Positions 1 through 6,272 of a DNA stretch of 22,133 nucleotides are shown piece after piece. The stretch lies in IMG/VR virus record IMGVR_UViG_3300006790_000128, positions 1-22,133 of that record; one strand, given 5' to 3'. The position numbers and the translations under genes were made by a program. How positions within the stretch are numbered: position 1 is the stretch's first letter; each line of letters starts with the position of its first letter. The notes beneath the pieces are model-generated. The model saw only the letters and a list, made by a program, of their open reading frames with translations, did not search any database and had not been told where the DNA came from. Origin of the DNA: a virus.

Positions 1-201
1 GAAGCTAGAATAGAACTTGATAGAGCTAAGATGGTACAAGCAAAAGATATTAATGACGAGAAAATTGCACAAAATGAAGATTTGGCTAATTTAAGAGCTG
101 ATACAGCAATTGAAAAATCATTAATATCGGCTGATGTTAAACTAACTTCAGATAAAATGAAAGCTAAGGATGTTAGAACCTTGAAAGGTCCTAGATCTTA
201 G
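1..201 (+). CDS. 3' end of an upstream gene (charged helical C-terminus)
   Basis: The reading frame is open from base 1 and stops at TAG 199-201, giving the last 66 residues of a protein whose start lies outside the window. The fragment is rich in Glu, Lys, Asp, Ala and Leu with no Pro until the last few residues, so it is probably one long charged helix or coiled coil, ending in KGPRS. It lies upstream of the small basic genes and the head module. In phages with this kind of layout the portal gene often sits here, and portal proteins can end in a long helix. That identity is only a guess from position. The coding call is well supported by the open frame and by the ribosome binding site of the next gene following directly after the stop. 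Confidence 0.65.
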   Translation, partial: EARIELDRAKMVQAKDINDEKIAQNEDLANLRADTAIEKSLISADVKLTSDKMKAKDVRTLKGPRS

Positions 202-226
202 TATATAGAAACAATAGGAGTAAATT

Positions 227-436
227 ATGAAAAACCCAAAAATAACAAAACCGGTTGGAGTAAACAAAGATGGTTACGCTAGTGGTGGAGTAAACATAGA
301 GGTTCCTTCTCAAAACTTACATTTAGATCCAAGATCTAAATCAAGTATTAGAGGACAGAACTATGTTGCTCAAGGAGACACTGTAACTGTTAAGGGTACA
401 AAAACTAGAAAACCTCAAAAAGCAACTTGGTTCTAA
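227..436 (+). CDS. Small basic phage protein, unknown function
   Basis: This encodes 69 residues, starting at ATG 227 after a GGAG-type ribosome binding site near 214-218. I do not recognise a named family. It is basic, with Gly/Val-rich stretches (GYASGGVNIEVPS) and a Lys/Arg/Thr-rich end, and has no Cys, signal peptide or membrane segment. The stop at 434-436 lies one base before the ATG of the holin-like gene, so the two are likely translated together. Its place in a compact + strand run of small late genes suggests a minor virion or DNA-associated role, but nothing in the sequence proves this. Confidence 0.7.
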   Translation: MKNPKITKPVGVNKDGYASGGVNIEVPSQNLHLDPRSKSSIRGQNYVAQGDTVTVKGTKTRKPQKATWF

Positions 437-437
437 T

Positions 438-824
438 ATGTGGTTGTCGGCAATTAAATTAGCCGTTTCTGCTGGAAGTAAGATTTATGCTAACAAGCAG
501 AGAACGAAGATGGCAATGTCAGAAGCGCAGCTTATGCATGCTTCTAAGATGGCCGCTGGAGAGGAAGCTTACCAAGGTAAACTTCTAGAAGCCCGACAGT
601 CAGACTGGAAAGACGAGGCGGTACTCATAATTTTAAGTTTGCCCGTTTTGGTGCTCGCTTGGGCAGTAATATCGGACGACCCGTCTGCGATGGACAAAGT
701 AAAATTGTTCTTCGAGATGTTTTCGCAACTCCCTTCATGGTTCACAAACCTGTGGATCCTTGTCGTTGCGAGCATATATGGTATAAAGGGAACTCAAATT
801 TTTAGAAACGGAGGAAAAAAATGA
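438..824 (+). CDS. Holin-like membrane protein (possibly GTA 3-TM holin type)
   Basis: This 128-residue protein has a short hydrophobic N-terminal helix (residues about 2-14) and a charged central helix. A clear membrane segment follows at about residues 61-79 (AVLIILSLPVLVLAWAVIS), then an amphipathic stretch (85-97) and a second membrane segment at about 102-117. The layout WKDE, hydrophobic segment, acidic loop, LPSWFTNL, hydrophobic segment, short basic tail resembles the three-TM holin family known from gene transfer agents and marine phages. Holins form inner-membrane lesions that time lysis. No endolysin is seen in this window, so the lysis role rests on topology and resemblance alone. 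Its end overlaps the next start as ATGA (821-824). An alternative is a small structural or ejection-related membrane protein. Confidence 0.55.
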   Translation: MWLSAIKLAVSAGSKIYANKQRTKMAMSEAQLMHASKMAAGEEAYQGKLLEARQSDWKDEAVLIILSLPVLVLAWAVISDDPSAMDKVKLFFEMFSQLPSWFTNLWILVVASIYGIKGTQIFRNGGKK

Positions 825-1051
825 GGCAAAACGGAGTAAGATCAAATGTTAGATTTCCATATGGAGCATCTGGCATGAGAAAAGGTGGATCTGCTAAAAA
901 GAAAAAGCAGGGCTACAAAGATAGAAAAGATGAATCTATTGCTATGAGAATCAGAAAAAAAAGAACTCCTGCACAGTTAAAAGCTAGCAGAGATGAGTCT
1001 TATGGTAAGTTTGGTTCTAAAGCTAAAAAATCTGGCAAAATAAATAGATAA
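821..1051 (+). CDS. Small, strongly basic phage protein
   Basis: This encodes 76 residues, very rich in Lys and Arg (GSAKKKKQGYKDRKDES, MRIRKKRTPAQLKASRDES) and without hydrophobic segments. The start overlaps the stop of the holin-like gene (ATGA at 821-824), and the GGAGG just upstream (about 811-815) is a good ribosome binding site. Its stop overlaps the next gene as TAATG. A highly charged, probably disordered protein in the late region could bind DNA or be packaged in the head, but the function is unknown. The coding call rests on the overlap pattern and on codon use matching its neighbours. Confidence 0.7.
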   Translation: MRQNGVRSNVRFPYGASGMRKGGSAKKKKQGYKDRKDESIAMRIRKKRTPAQLKASRDESYGKFGSKAKKSGKINR

Positions 1052-1317
1052 TGGTTAAGCCAAATTTTTCGTATAAACCTAAATCTTGGGTTAAAGGTTA
1101 TTCAATTCAAGAAGGAAACAACGCTGATGGTTATCCAACAGGTGGTGTTAGAATGGGTTTGAGAAAAGGTGGCTGGATACAAGACGTAAATAAATCTATT
1201 AAAAAGCGAGGAACAAAAGGCAAGTGTACACCAATTACTAAACCCGGTTGCACAGGTCGAGCAAAAGCTTTAGCTAAGACTTTTAAAAAAATGGCTAAGA
1301 AAAGAAAAAATGCTTAA
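1051..1317 (+). CDS. Small basic phage protein, unknown function
   Basis: This encodes 88 residues, starting at ATG 1051, which shares a base with the TAA of the upstream gene. It has a central GYPTGGVRMGLRKGGWIQD segment and a basic C-terminal half with two Cys about ten residues apart (KGKCTPITKPGCTGRAKA), ending in a Lys-rich helix. A block of this type (WIQ, then a Lys/Gly-rich segment and a basic helix) recurs in small hypothetical proteins of marine phages, but I know of no function. It is part of the run of small basic genes between the holin-like and GroES-like genes. The last 8 bases overlap the next gene. Confidence 0.7.
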   Translation: MVKPNFSYKPKSWVKGYSIQEGNNADGYPTGGVRMGLRKGGWIQDVNKSIKKRGTKGKCTPITKPGCTGRAKALAKTFKKMAKKRKNA

Positions 1318-1507
1318 AAAATTAAAAAATTTATTATGTAAAATAATTGGAATCAAAGCATGTCAGTGCGATGAAGATGAGCATATTGAATTTTTTACTA
1401 AAACACCAGAACCAGATGTTCCGGTGCATGAAGAAAAACCAAAACATTGTGGATCACACACAAGATTTATAAAATCTTGCCATCAATGTCTTGCAGTAAT
1501 TAAATAA
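1310..1507 (+). CDS. Small Cys/His-rich protein, possible zinc ribbon
   Basis: This encodes 65 residues with an unusual density of metal-binding residues. There is a CxC at residues 18 and 20 followed by an acidic segment with His25. A C-terminal cluster, HCGSH...KSCHQC, has Cys47, His50, Cys57 and Cys60. The C-terminal CxxH and CxxC pairs would fit a small zinc-binding site. The N-terminus (MLKKLKNLLCKIIGI) is an amphipathic helix and might touch a membrane. The gene overlaps its upstream neighbour by 8 bases and ends just before the next ribosome binding site. No named family is recognised. Confidence 0.65.
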   Translation: MLKKLKNLLCKIIGIKACQCDEDEHIEFFTKTPEPDVPVHEEKPKHCGSHTRFIKSCHQCLAVIK

Positions 1508-1517
1508 AGGAGAATAT

Positions 1518-1676
1518 ATGAGCAAAGGAACTCATAAAACTAAAGACGGCAGAACTGCTAAAAAAGGTCTTTGGTACAACATCCATCAAAAAAGAAAAAG
1601 AGGTGGTAAACCTAGAAAACCAGGAAGTAAAGGAGCACCTACGGCTGCTGCTTTTAAACGAAGTCAAAAAAAATAA
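1518..1676 (+). CDS. 52-residue basic phage protein
   Basis: A short gene starts at ATG 1518 behind a strong ribosome binding site (AAGGAGA, about 1507-1513) and stops at TAA 1674-1676, overlapping the next ATG as TAATG. The 52-residue product begins MSKGTHKTKDGRTAKKGLWY and continues with a Lys/Arg/Gly-rich tail. The N-terminal KDGRTAKKGLWY type of motif recurs in short hypothetical proteins of marine phages. It is basic, probably disordered or single-helix, and of unknown function. It is easily missed because of its size, but the ribosome binding site and the exact overlap with the next gene support it well. Confidence 0.7.
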   Translation: MSKGTHKTKDGRTAKKGLWYNIHQKRKRGGKPRKPGSKGAPTAAAFKRSQKK

Positions 1677-1954
1677 TGGCCGAGAATCCAATACCAAGAA
1701 ATAAGAAAAACTACAGATCTACAAAATCTGGAGCAGGCATGACTCAAGCCGGTGTCAAAGCCTATAGAAGAGCAAATCCCGGCAGTAAACTAAAAACAGC
1801 CGTGACTGGAAAAGTGAAGCCAGGATCTAAAGCTGCAAATCGACGTAAGTCGTACTGTGCAAGAAGCGCAGGCCAACTAAAACGATCATCTGCAAAAACA
1901 CGTAACGATCCTAATTCTCGAATAAGACAAGCACGGAGAAGATGGAAGTGTTAA
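1676..1954 (+). CDS. DUF6321-like small basic phage protein
   Basis: This 92-residue, very basic protein has the recognisable core AGMTQAGVKAYRRANPGSKL, followed by a KTAVTGKVKPGSKAANRRKS stretch, a YCARSAGQ segment, a DPNSRI segment and a C-terminal RRWKC. This pattern matches a widespread conserved phage protein family that I know as DUF6321 and that has no assigned function. The conserved single Cys in YCARS and the terminal Trp-x-Cys are typical. The start overlaps the upstream stop (TAATG). Such small basic proteins of late regions may be DNA-binding or carried in the virion, but this is inference. Confidence 0.8.
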   Translation: MAENPIPRNKKNYRSTKSGAGMTQAGVKAYRRANPGSKLKTAVTGKVKPGSKAANRRKSYCARSAGQLKRSSAKTRNDPNSRIRQARRRWKC

Positions 1955-1955
1955 T

Positions 1956-2081
1956 ATGAAAAAACTGCACAAAGTAGCAAAAGCTTTAAACAAAGCTTCA
2001 AAGTTACATAAAAAACAGTCTAAAGTTATTAAAAAACATATTAAGGAGATGAAACGTGGAACCAGAACAAGTACTAAATAG
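1956..2081 (+). CDS. Very small Lys-rich ORF (41 residues)
   Basis: ATG 1956 follows the TAA of the DUF6321-like gene by one base, and the frame runs to TAG 2079-2081. The 41-residue product is dominated by Lys, Leu, His and Ala in a helical pattern (MKKLHKVAKALNKASKLHKK). It overlaps the start of the next gene by 26 bases, which is more than its neighbours show, and there is no strong ribosome binding site of its own. It fits the pattern of adjacent small basic genes and fills a gap of 101 bases that would otherwise be empty. Without comparison to related genomes it remains tentative. Confidence 0.45.
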   Translation: MKKLHKVAKALNKASKLHKKQSKVIKKHIKEMKRGTRTSTK

Positions 2082-2298
2082 TTTAAGACGAGCAATCAAA
2101 AGAAGAGTAGACCAACTAGCCCTAAACGTAACGTCCGGTGGGGTTGACAGTATGGAAACATACAAGTATATAATAGGACAAATAAATGCATTGGAATCAG
2201 TGCAACAGGAAATCTCTAACCTGCTAAACGATAAGGAGCAAGATGAAAACAGAGGAACAGTCATCGACATCAAGTCGAAAACTAATAACCCCAAATAA
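2056..2298 (+). CDS. Conserved-type small helical phage protein
   Basis: This encodes 80 residues, starting at GTG 2056 behind AAGGAG (2043-2048). It is predicted largely helical: a first helix with LNSLRRAIKRRVDQLALNV, a turn SGGVDSME, then YKYIIGQINALESVQQEI and an acidic/Asn-rich tail. The layout of basic helix, short Gly turn, TYxYIxGxIxAL helix recurs in small proteins near the GroES-like and portal genes of marine phages, where they remain unnamed. The last 56 bases overlap the GroES-like gene in another frame. Confidence 0.65.
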   Translation: MEPEQVLNSLRRAIKRRVDQLALNVTSGGVDSMETYKYIIGQINALESVQQEISNLLNDKEQDENRGTVIDIKSKTNNPK

Positions 2299-2683
2299 AG
2301 AATTAGTTGGGTTAAAGAAATCAGAAAAAAAAGAAGTTACAAACGAAAAAGCAAAACTTCCTCAACCTACGGGTTGGCGTATGTTAGTTTTACCATTTAG
2401 AATGGATGAGAAATCTAAAGGTGGAGTTATTTTCGGACAAGAAACAATTGAAAGACAACAAGTAGGATCACAATGTGGAAATGTATTAGCAATGGGTCCT
2501 GATTGTTATAATGATAAAAACAGATTTAAGGATGGTCCTTGGTGCAAGGTCGGAGATTGGGTAGTCTTTGCGCGTTATGCAGGATCACGTATTGAAATTG
2601 AAGGTGGGGAAGTTCGTCTTCTTAATGATGACGAAGTACTAGCAACTGTGCAGGATCCAACAGATATCTTGCACAAATTTTAA
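2243..2683 (+). CDS. groES: GroES-like co-chaperonin (Cpn10)
   Basis: The 146-residue protein has a charged N-terminal extension of about 40 residues followed by a Cpn10-type barrel. GWRMLVLPFRMDEKSKGGVI (44-63) corresponds to the GroES first strands and mobile loop entry. The loop itself runs to about residue 74, and GNVLAMGP and CKVGDWVVFARYAG match the GxVxAVGxG and VGDxVlfxxYaG blocks. The end (LLNDDEVLATVQ) matches the xxDILAxv strand. GroES caps GroEL and helps fold proteins, and phage versions such as T4 gp31 support capsid protein folding by the host chaperonin. Its position directly before the scaffold and capsid genes fits that role. The start at 2243 follows AAGGAG (2233-2238). No GroEL is present, so it would work with the host chaperonin. 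Confidence 0.85.
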   Translation: MKTEEQSSTSSRKLITPNKELVGLKKSEKKEVTNEKAKLPQPTGWRMLVLPFRMDEKSKGGVIFGQETIERQQVGSQCGNVLAMGPDCYNDKNRFKDGPWCKVGDWVVFARYAGSRIEIEGGEVRLLNDDEVLATVQDPTDILHKF

Positions 2684-2697
2684 CATAGGAGGAAACT

Positions 2698-3636
2698 ATG
2701 CCAGAAGAGGAAAAGAAAACAGTAGACATTGATACATCCGGTCCAGAAACCGAGATCAATGTACCTGAAGAAAAAGATGAGTCGGTAGTTGATACCGCTC
2801 CGAAAGAAGAAACAACACCCACGGAACAAGAAACAGTAACAGAAGAAAAAAAGGAAGACGATAAATTAGAAGAATACAGTAAAGGTGTTCAATCTCGTAT
2901 TGCAAAACTTACGCGTAAGATGAGAGAAGCAGAAAGAAGAGAAGCTGCTGCTGTCGAATATGCTGCTGCAATCGAAAAGAAAAGAAGACTAGATCAGGAT
3001 AGATTTAATAAAGTCGATTCTGATTTTACTGCTAAATTTGAGGAAAGTGTAAAGTCTGGAATGGAACTAGCGCAAAAACAATTAGCGACAGCCATTGAAC
3101 AAGGCGATGCAAATGCTCAAGTTGAAGCAAATAAAAAAATTGCTGAGTTAGCTTTTGAGAGTGCTAAACTTAAGCAAAGAAAAGAAGACATGCCAGTTCA
3201 ACAGGAAGAGAAACCTGTTAGACTGTCTGACGGTGGACAATTACCAAATGAAACCCCTCAACAAATGCCTCAAGCTGATCCTATGGCTGAAGAATGGGCT
3301 GCAAAAAATAGATGGTTCGGAACAGATAGAGCTATGACATTTACTGCATTCGAGATTCACAAGGATTTAGTTGAAAAAGAAGGTTATGATCCTAAATCTC
3401 CAGAGTATTATACTGAGATTGATAAAAGGATTAGAGTTGACTTCGGGCACAAATTTGATAATAATGAAACTAAGCCAACGAACAGGGCCGTTCAGTCGGT
3501 AGCTTCGGCTAACAGAAGCTCAAAACCTGGTCGCAAAACTGTGAGACTCACATCATCACAGGTAGCAATAGCTAAAAAATTAGGTGTGCCACTTGAAGAG
3601 TATGCTAAACAATTAAAACTCACGGAAGGAGCATAA
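2698..3636 (+). CDS. Probable capsid scaffolding protein
   Basis: This 312-residue protein begins with a highly acidic, Glu/Thr/Pro-rich N-terminal part (about 1-60). A long charged coiled-coil region follows (about 60-165, KLTRKMREAERREAAAVEYA and so on), then a Gln/Pro-rich linker. Next is a compact block with WAAKNRWFGTDRAMTFTAFE and a following DPKSPEYYTEIDKRIR segment, and a basic C-terminus. Scaffolding proteins are typically acidic, helical and encoded just upstream of the major capsid protein, as here. The WFGxD...MTxxA...DPxSxEYYxxID block recurs in marine phage proteins at this locus. A basic C-terminal end would suit binding to the capsid protein. A good ribosome binding site (AGGAGG, about 2687-2692) precedes the ATG. 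Confidence 0.7.
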   Translation: MPEEEKKTVDIDTSGPETEINVPEEKDESVVDTAPKEETTPTEQETVTEEKKEDDKLEEYSKGVQSRIAKLTRKMREAERREAAAVEYAAAIEKKRRLDQDRFNKVDSDFTAKFEESVKSGMELAQKQLATAIEQGDANAQVEANKKIAELAFESAKLKQRKEDMPVQQEEKPVRLSDGGQLPNETPQQMPQADPMAEEWAAKNRWFGTDRAMTFTAFEIHKDLVEKEGYDPKSPEYYTEIDKRIRVDFGHKFDNNETKPTNRAVQSVASANRSSKPGRKTVRLTSSQVAIAKKLGVPLEEYAKQLKLTEGA

Positions 3637-3637
3637 T

Positions 3638-4090
3638 ATGACAAATGAAAAAACTTCTCGTGCGGCTGAGACTCGGTCAAAAACTGAAAGACCAAAAGAG
3701 TACAAGCCCCCATCATCTCTAGATGCACCACCAGCGCCTGACGGATTTAGGCACAGATGGATTAGAGCTGAATCAATGGGTTTCAATGACCAAAAAAATG
3801 TTCATGGTCGATTGAGATCTGGTTATGAGTTAGTGAGAGCTGACGAATACAAAGATGCAGACTATCCTGTTGTTGTAGACGGAAAATACGCTGGAGTCAT
3901 TGGAGTAGGTGGCCTTCTCCTGGCAAGGATACCCGAAGAACTCGCGCAGTCTCGTATGGACTATCAGAGAAGACAAACTGAAGGACAAGACGAGTCAGTC
4001 GAAACCGACTTACTTAGGGATCAGGACAAAAGAATGCCTATCAAAATTGATAGGAATTCGAAGCACACTTTCGGTGGTACTAAGAAGTAA
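3638..4090 (+). CDS. Head-region protein of unknown function
   Basis: This 150-residue protein has a basic, Pro-rich N-terminus. A compact domain follows, with FRHRWIRAESMGFNDQKNVH and RLRSGYELVRADEY, then a Gly-rich hydrophobic strand pair (YAGVIGVGGLLLARIPEE) and a charged C-terminal helix. The HRWIR...GYE.V..DEY...GVIGVGGL pattern recurs in marine phage proteins placed between scaffold and capsid genes. It may be a head assembly or minor head protein, but no biochemical role is known to me. The ATG lies one base after the scaffold gene stop, with AAGGAG nearby (about 3627-3632), so it is probably co-translated. Confidence 0.65.
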   Translation: MTNEKTSRAAETRSKTERPKEYKPPSSLDAPPAPDGFRHRWIRAESMGFNDQKNVHGRLRSGYELVRADEYKDADYPVVVDGKYAGVIGVGGLLLARIPEELAQSRMDYQRRQTEGQDESVETDLLRDQDKRMPIKIDRNSKHTFGGTKK

Positions 4091-4095
4091 TTCCC

Positions 4096-4111
4096 AAACT
4101 ATCGATAGTTT
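4096..4111. promoter_or_regulatory. Perfect 16-bp palindrome upstream of the capsid genes
   Basis: AAACTATCGATAGTTT reads the same on both strands. It lies six bases after the stop codon of the preceding gene, in the 78-base gap before the decoration-like gene. It could be an operator for a dimeric regulator or, as RNA, a weak hairpin. It has no loop, so a terminator is unlikely. Function is inferred from symmetry and position only. Confidence 0.4.
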
Positions 4112-4121
4112 TAAATAAACC

Positions 4122-4152
4122 GAACTGGAGGCCGTTTAACGACGGCAGGTTC
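4122..4152 (+). promoter_or_regulatory. Stem-loop in the leader of the capsid genes
   Basis: GCCGT (4131-4135) pairs with ACGGC (4142-4146) around a six-base loop. An outer GAAC (4122-4125) pairs with GTTC (4149-4152) across short unpaired bulges. The structure ends just before the strong ribosome binding site AAGGAG (about 4155-4160) of the next gene. It has no U-run, so it is more likely an mRNA leader structure (stability or translation control) than a terminator. Confidence 0.4.
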
Positions 4153-4168
4153 ATAAGGAGTAATAACT

Positions 4169-4777
4169 ATGGCAAATAGAAACACAGCAGGTTTTGGTTT
4201 GATCGCTCAAGGGACAGTTGGTTCTACACCAGCTACTCAAGGTCAAGGCAAATACTACATAGACGCTGGGTACAACCAAGACTTATTCCAAGGTGCTACT
4301 GTCAGAATGAAAGACGGTTACATCGTGGAGGCGTCAAGTACTCGAACGTTCTTAACAATAGGTGTGTTTAACGGTATCTTCTACAATGCGGCAACTACAC
4401 AGAAGCCGACGTGGGCGAACTGGTACAACCAACCTATTACTCCGGCTAACAGTGAAGATGTTACATGTTTTGTAATAGACAATCCATTCCAACTTTTTGT
4501 TGGTTCAACTTCTGCAGCAGTTACACAGGCAAATGTCGGTAGAACTGTATCTTTCGCAGCAGCTGTCCCTACAGGAAGTGAAATTTCTGGACAATGTTCT
4601 AATACAATGGATATTGGTAACATCCACGATACCAACAATCAGTGGAGAATCATAAGAAACGCTGAAGACCCTGAAAACAATGACCAAACAGCAGCTTACT
4701 GCTCAATGGTTTTTGCTCAGAACTTAGGTCAGTACTTATGTAACTCAGCTACTGCTGGTAACGACTGGACAATATAA
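4169..4777 (+). CDS. Probable capsid decoration or head structural protein
   Basis: This encodes 202 residues, starting at ATG 4169 after a strong AAGGAG. It is rich in Thr, Ala, Asn, Gly and aromatic residues, with beta-type alternation and no charged coil, like a virion surface protein. Segments such as ANRNTAGFGLIAQGTVGSTP and GVFNGIFYNAATTQKPTWAN recur in proteins placed directly before the capsid gene in marine phages. Five Cys are spread through it, and possible disulphides cannot be judged. Being immediately upstream of the major capsid gene (12 bases) and downstream of the scaffold favours a decoration or stabilising protein. A head fibre or minor head protein is an alternative. Confidence 0.6.
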   Translation: MANRNTAGFGLIAQGTVGSTPATQGQGKYYIDAGYNQDLFQGATVRMKDGYIVEASSTRTFLTIGVFNGIFYNAATTQKPTWANWYNQPITPANSEDVTCFVIDNPFQLFVGSTSAAVTQANVGRTVSFAAAVPTGSEISGQCSNTMDIGNIHDTNNQWRIIRNAEDPENNDQTAAYCSMVFAQNLGQYLCNSATAGNDWTI

Positions 4778-4789
4778 TAGGAGCATAAT

Positions 4790-5710
4790 ATGGCAATATC
4801 ACGAGCACAGCTAGTCAAAGAACTAGAACCTGGCCTAAATGCACTATTTGGGCTGGAGTACAAAAGGTATGAAAATCAGCATGCTGAGATTTATACTACA
4901 GAATCAAGTGACAGGGCTTTTGAAGAAGAAGTAATGTTATCTGGATTCGCTAACGCAGATGTAAAAGCAGAAGGTCAAGGAATTGCGTACGACGACGCGC
5001 AAGAAACTTACACTGCTAGATACACAATGGAAACGATCGCTTTGGCTTTCGCTATCACAGAAGAAGCAATAGAGGACAACCTTTATGACAGACTTTCTTC
5101 TAGATACACAAAAGCTTTAGCAAGATCTATGTCCAATGCGAAAGAAGTTAAAGGTGCAGCACCTTTGAACAATGGTCTACCGTCAGTAGCGGCAGCATCA
5201 GCGTTCCAAACAGGTGATGGCGTAAACTTACTATCAACTAGTCACCCGACTATTGCTGGTACAGTTTCAAACACTTTAACTACGCAAGCAGACTTAAACG
5301 AAACTTCATTAGAACAAGCATTGATTGATATCGCTGCTATGACTGATGAAAGAGGTTTAAGAATCGCAGCTAAAGGAGTTAAAATGATAATTCCTTCTGC
5401 GAATCAGTTCAACGCTGAGAGATTGATGAAATCTCAAGGTAGAACTCAAACTGCTGACAATGACATCAATGCAATCAACTCAATGGGAATGATTCCTCAA
5501 GGTTACAGAGTGAACAACTTCCTAACTGACGCTGATTCTTGGTACATTATCACGGACGTTCCAAACGGTATGAAGATGTTCTCAAGAACTCCATTGACAA
5601 CTTCAATGGAAGGAGACTTCGATACTGGCAATGTTAGATACAAAGCTAGAGAAAGATACGCTTTTGGCGCATCTGACTATAGAGGTATCTTCGGTTGCGA
5701 AGGTGCGTAA
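4790..5710 (+). CDS. Major capsid protein (HK97-fold type)
   Basis: This 306-residue protein forms the capsid shell. The N-terminal part is helical and acidic (MAISRAQLVKELEPGLNALF). An extended region rich in acidic residues and aromatics (about 30-75) could be the E-loop. A helical segment follows (ITEEAIEDNLYDRLSSRYTK, about 88-107), then a P-domain-like stretch with LLSTSHPTIAG and DERGLRIAAKGVKMIIPSAN. The protein ends in typical A-domain strands (YIITDVPNGMKMFSRTPL, RERYAFGASDYRGIFG). ALxxMTDERGxxI...KxxIxP and RERYAFGxSDYRGIFG are patterns seen in major head proteins of the Mu gpT-like/HK97-fold group. Length, position after the scaffold and decoration-like genes, and a terminator-like hairpin right after it all fit an abundantly made capsid protein. 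Confidence 0.85.
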   Translation: MAISRAQLVKELEPGLNALFGLEYKRYENQHAEIYTTESSDRAFEEEVMLSGFANADVKAEGQGIAYDDAQETYTARYTMETIALAFAITEEAIEDNLYDRLSSRYTKALARSMSNAKEVKGAAPLNNGLPSVAAASAFQTGDGVNLLSTSHPTIAGTVSNTLTTQADLNETSLEQALIDIAAMTDERGLRIAAKGVKMIIPSANQFNAERLMKSQGRTQTADNDINAINSMGMIPQGYRVNNFLTDADSWYIITDVPNGMKMFSRTPLTTSMEGDFDTGNVRYKARERYAFGASDYRGIFGCEGA

Positions 5711-5724
5711 GCATAAATAAAATT

Positions 5725-5749
5725 TGTGGCCGGACATAGTTCGGCCACA
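5725..5749 (+). terminator. Strong hairpin after the capsid gene
   Basis: TGTGGCCG (5725-5732) pairs perfectly with CGGCCACA (5742-5749). An inner G-T and A-T pair can reduce the loop to about five bases. The following bases are ATTTAAC, a weak U-run on the + strand. It lies 14 bases after the capsid gene stop. It could be a partial rho-independent terminator or a 3'-end stabiliser that raises capsid mRNA levels compared with downstream genes. Confidence 0.6.
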
Positions 5750-5774
5750 TTTAACAAATAACATGGTGGGATTC

Positions 5775-6032
5775 ATGAAAAGATTCTTAGTAAAAATATG
5801 GGCATACGATCATTACGCAAAATTTAATGTTTTGTCGGAAGATAATGCTATTGCTCTTGAACAATCAATCCTTGACAAACTGGGAGAAAAGAGTATAAAC
5901 TGGGAATATCTCGGAAATTCATATGATAACCGAGTTAATAGAATAACCTATGAGGAGGTTATAAATGATACAAGACCTATACAAACAAAAACGGTCTTGG
6001 GAGTTGAAGTGGGAACAGGAGCATCTGTCTAA
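5775..6032 (+). CDS. Small phage protein, unknown function
   Basis: This encodes 85 residues from ATG 5775: MKRFLVKIWAYDHYAKFNVL, then a helix with SEDNAIALEQSILDKLGEKS, a WEYLGNSYDN segment and a mixed C-terminus. The frame is open further upstream to a TTG at 5724, but that codon sits at the base of the post-capsid hairpin, so an internal ATG (5775, or 5763) is preferred. Its ribosome binding site is weak (GGTGGG, about 5765-5770). The alternation of beta strand, helix and strand suggests a small folded alpha/beta protein. No family is recognised. It overlaps the next gene by 68 bases. Confidence 0.55.
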   Translation: MKRFLVKIWAYDHYAKFNVLSEDNAIALEQSILDKLGEKSINWEYLGNSYDNRVNRITYEEVINDTRPIQTKTVLGVEVGTGASV

Positions 6033-6174
6033 TGGTAGATACACTCTTGAAATGGTTCGGATCGATGACAAAATCAAAGAAGTCATCACTGAAATCAAGC
6101 TCGAAGAAGCTAAAATTGCCCACAGGCAAAACACTGTTGAAAGTGTTGCTCCACAAGTTTCTGTAGCTACTTAA
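5965..6174 (+). CDS. Small coiled-coil protein
   Basis: This encodes 69 residues, starting at ATG 5965 behind a near-ideal ribosome binding site (AGGAGG, 5953-5958) that lies inside the upstream gene. The first 55 or so residues form a charged heptad-like helix pair (QDLYKQKRSWELKWEQEH, then DDKIKEVITEIKLEEAKIAH), and the short tail is Val/Ser/Ala-rich. The strong ribosome binding site makes this a convincing gene despite the 68-base overlap. Its role is unknown. Small coiled-coil proteins after the capsid gene may be head-completion or regulatory proteins, but nothing specific is visible. Confidence 0.65.
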   Translation: MIQDLYKQKRSWELKWEQEHLSNGRYTLEMVRIDDKIKEVITEIKLEEAKIAHRQNTVESVAPQVSVAT

Positions 6175-6206
6175 GTATAAAGCTACATCGCTGAAATCGC
6201 ACTTTC

Positions 6207-6236
6207 TTTACAGGCTCCCTTGCACTCTACTAAAAT
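6207..6236 (+). promoter_or_regulatory. Candidate sigma-70-type promoter
   Basis: TTTACA (6207-6212), an 18-base spacer and TAAAAT (6231-6236) match the bacterial -35 and -10 boxes at five of six positions each. It lies in the 160-base gap 6175-6334, the longest gene-free stretch here outside the minus-strand operon, upstream of the first tail-region gene. The AT-rich background makes chance matches common. Confidence 0.35.
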
Positions 6237-6272
6237 CTAATATATAAATTACTTACTATACAATTTAAATAA

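Noticed and set aside
1500-1697. Open frame on the minus strand opposite small basic genes
   Set aside because: Lys-rich codons on the + strand (AAA/AAG) read as Phe/Leu-rich frames on the other strand. The + strand genes have ribosome binding sites and exact overlaps.
5724-5774. Extension of the small gene at 5775 to a TTG start at 5724
   Set aside because: The TTG lies at the base of the strong post-capsid hairpin and has no ribosome binding site, so translation from it is unlikely.
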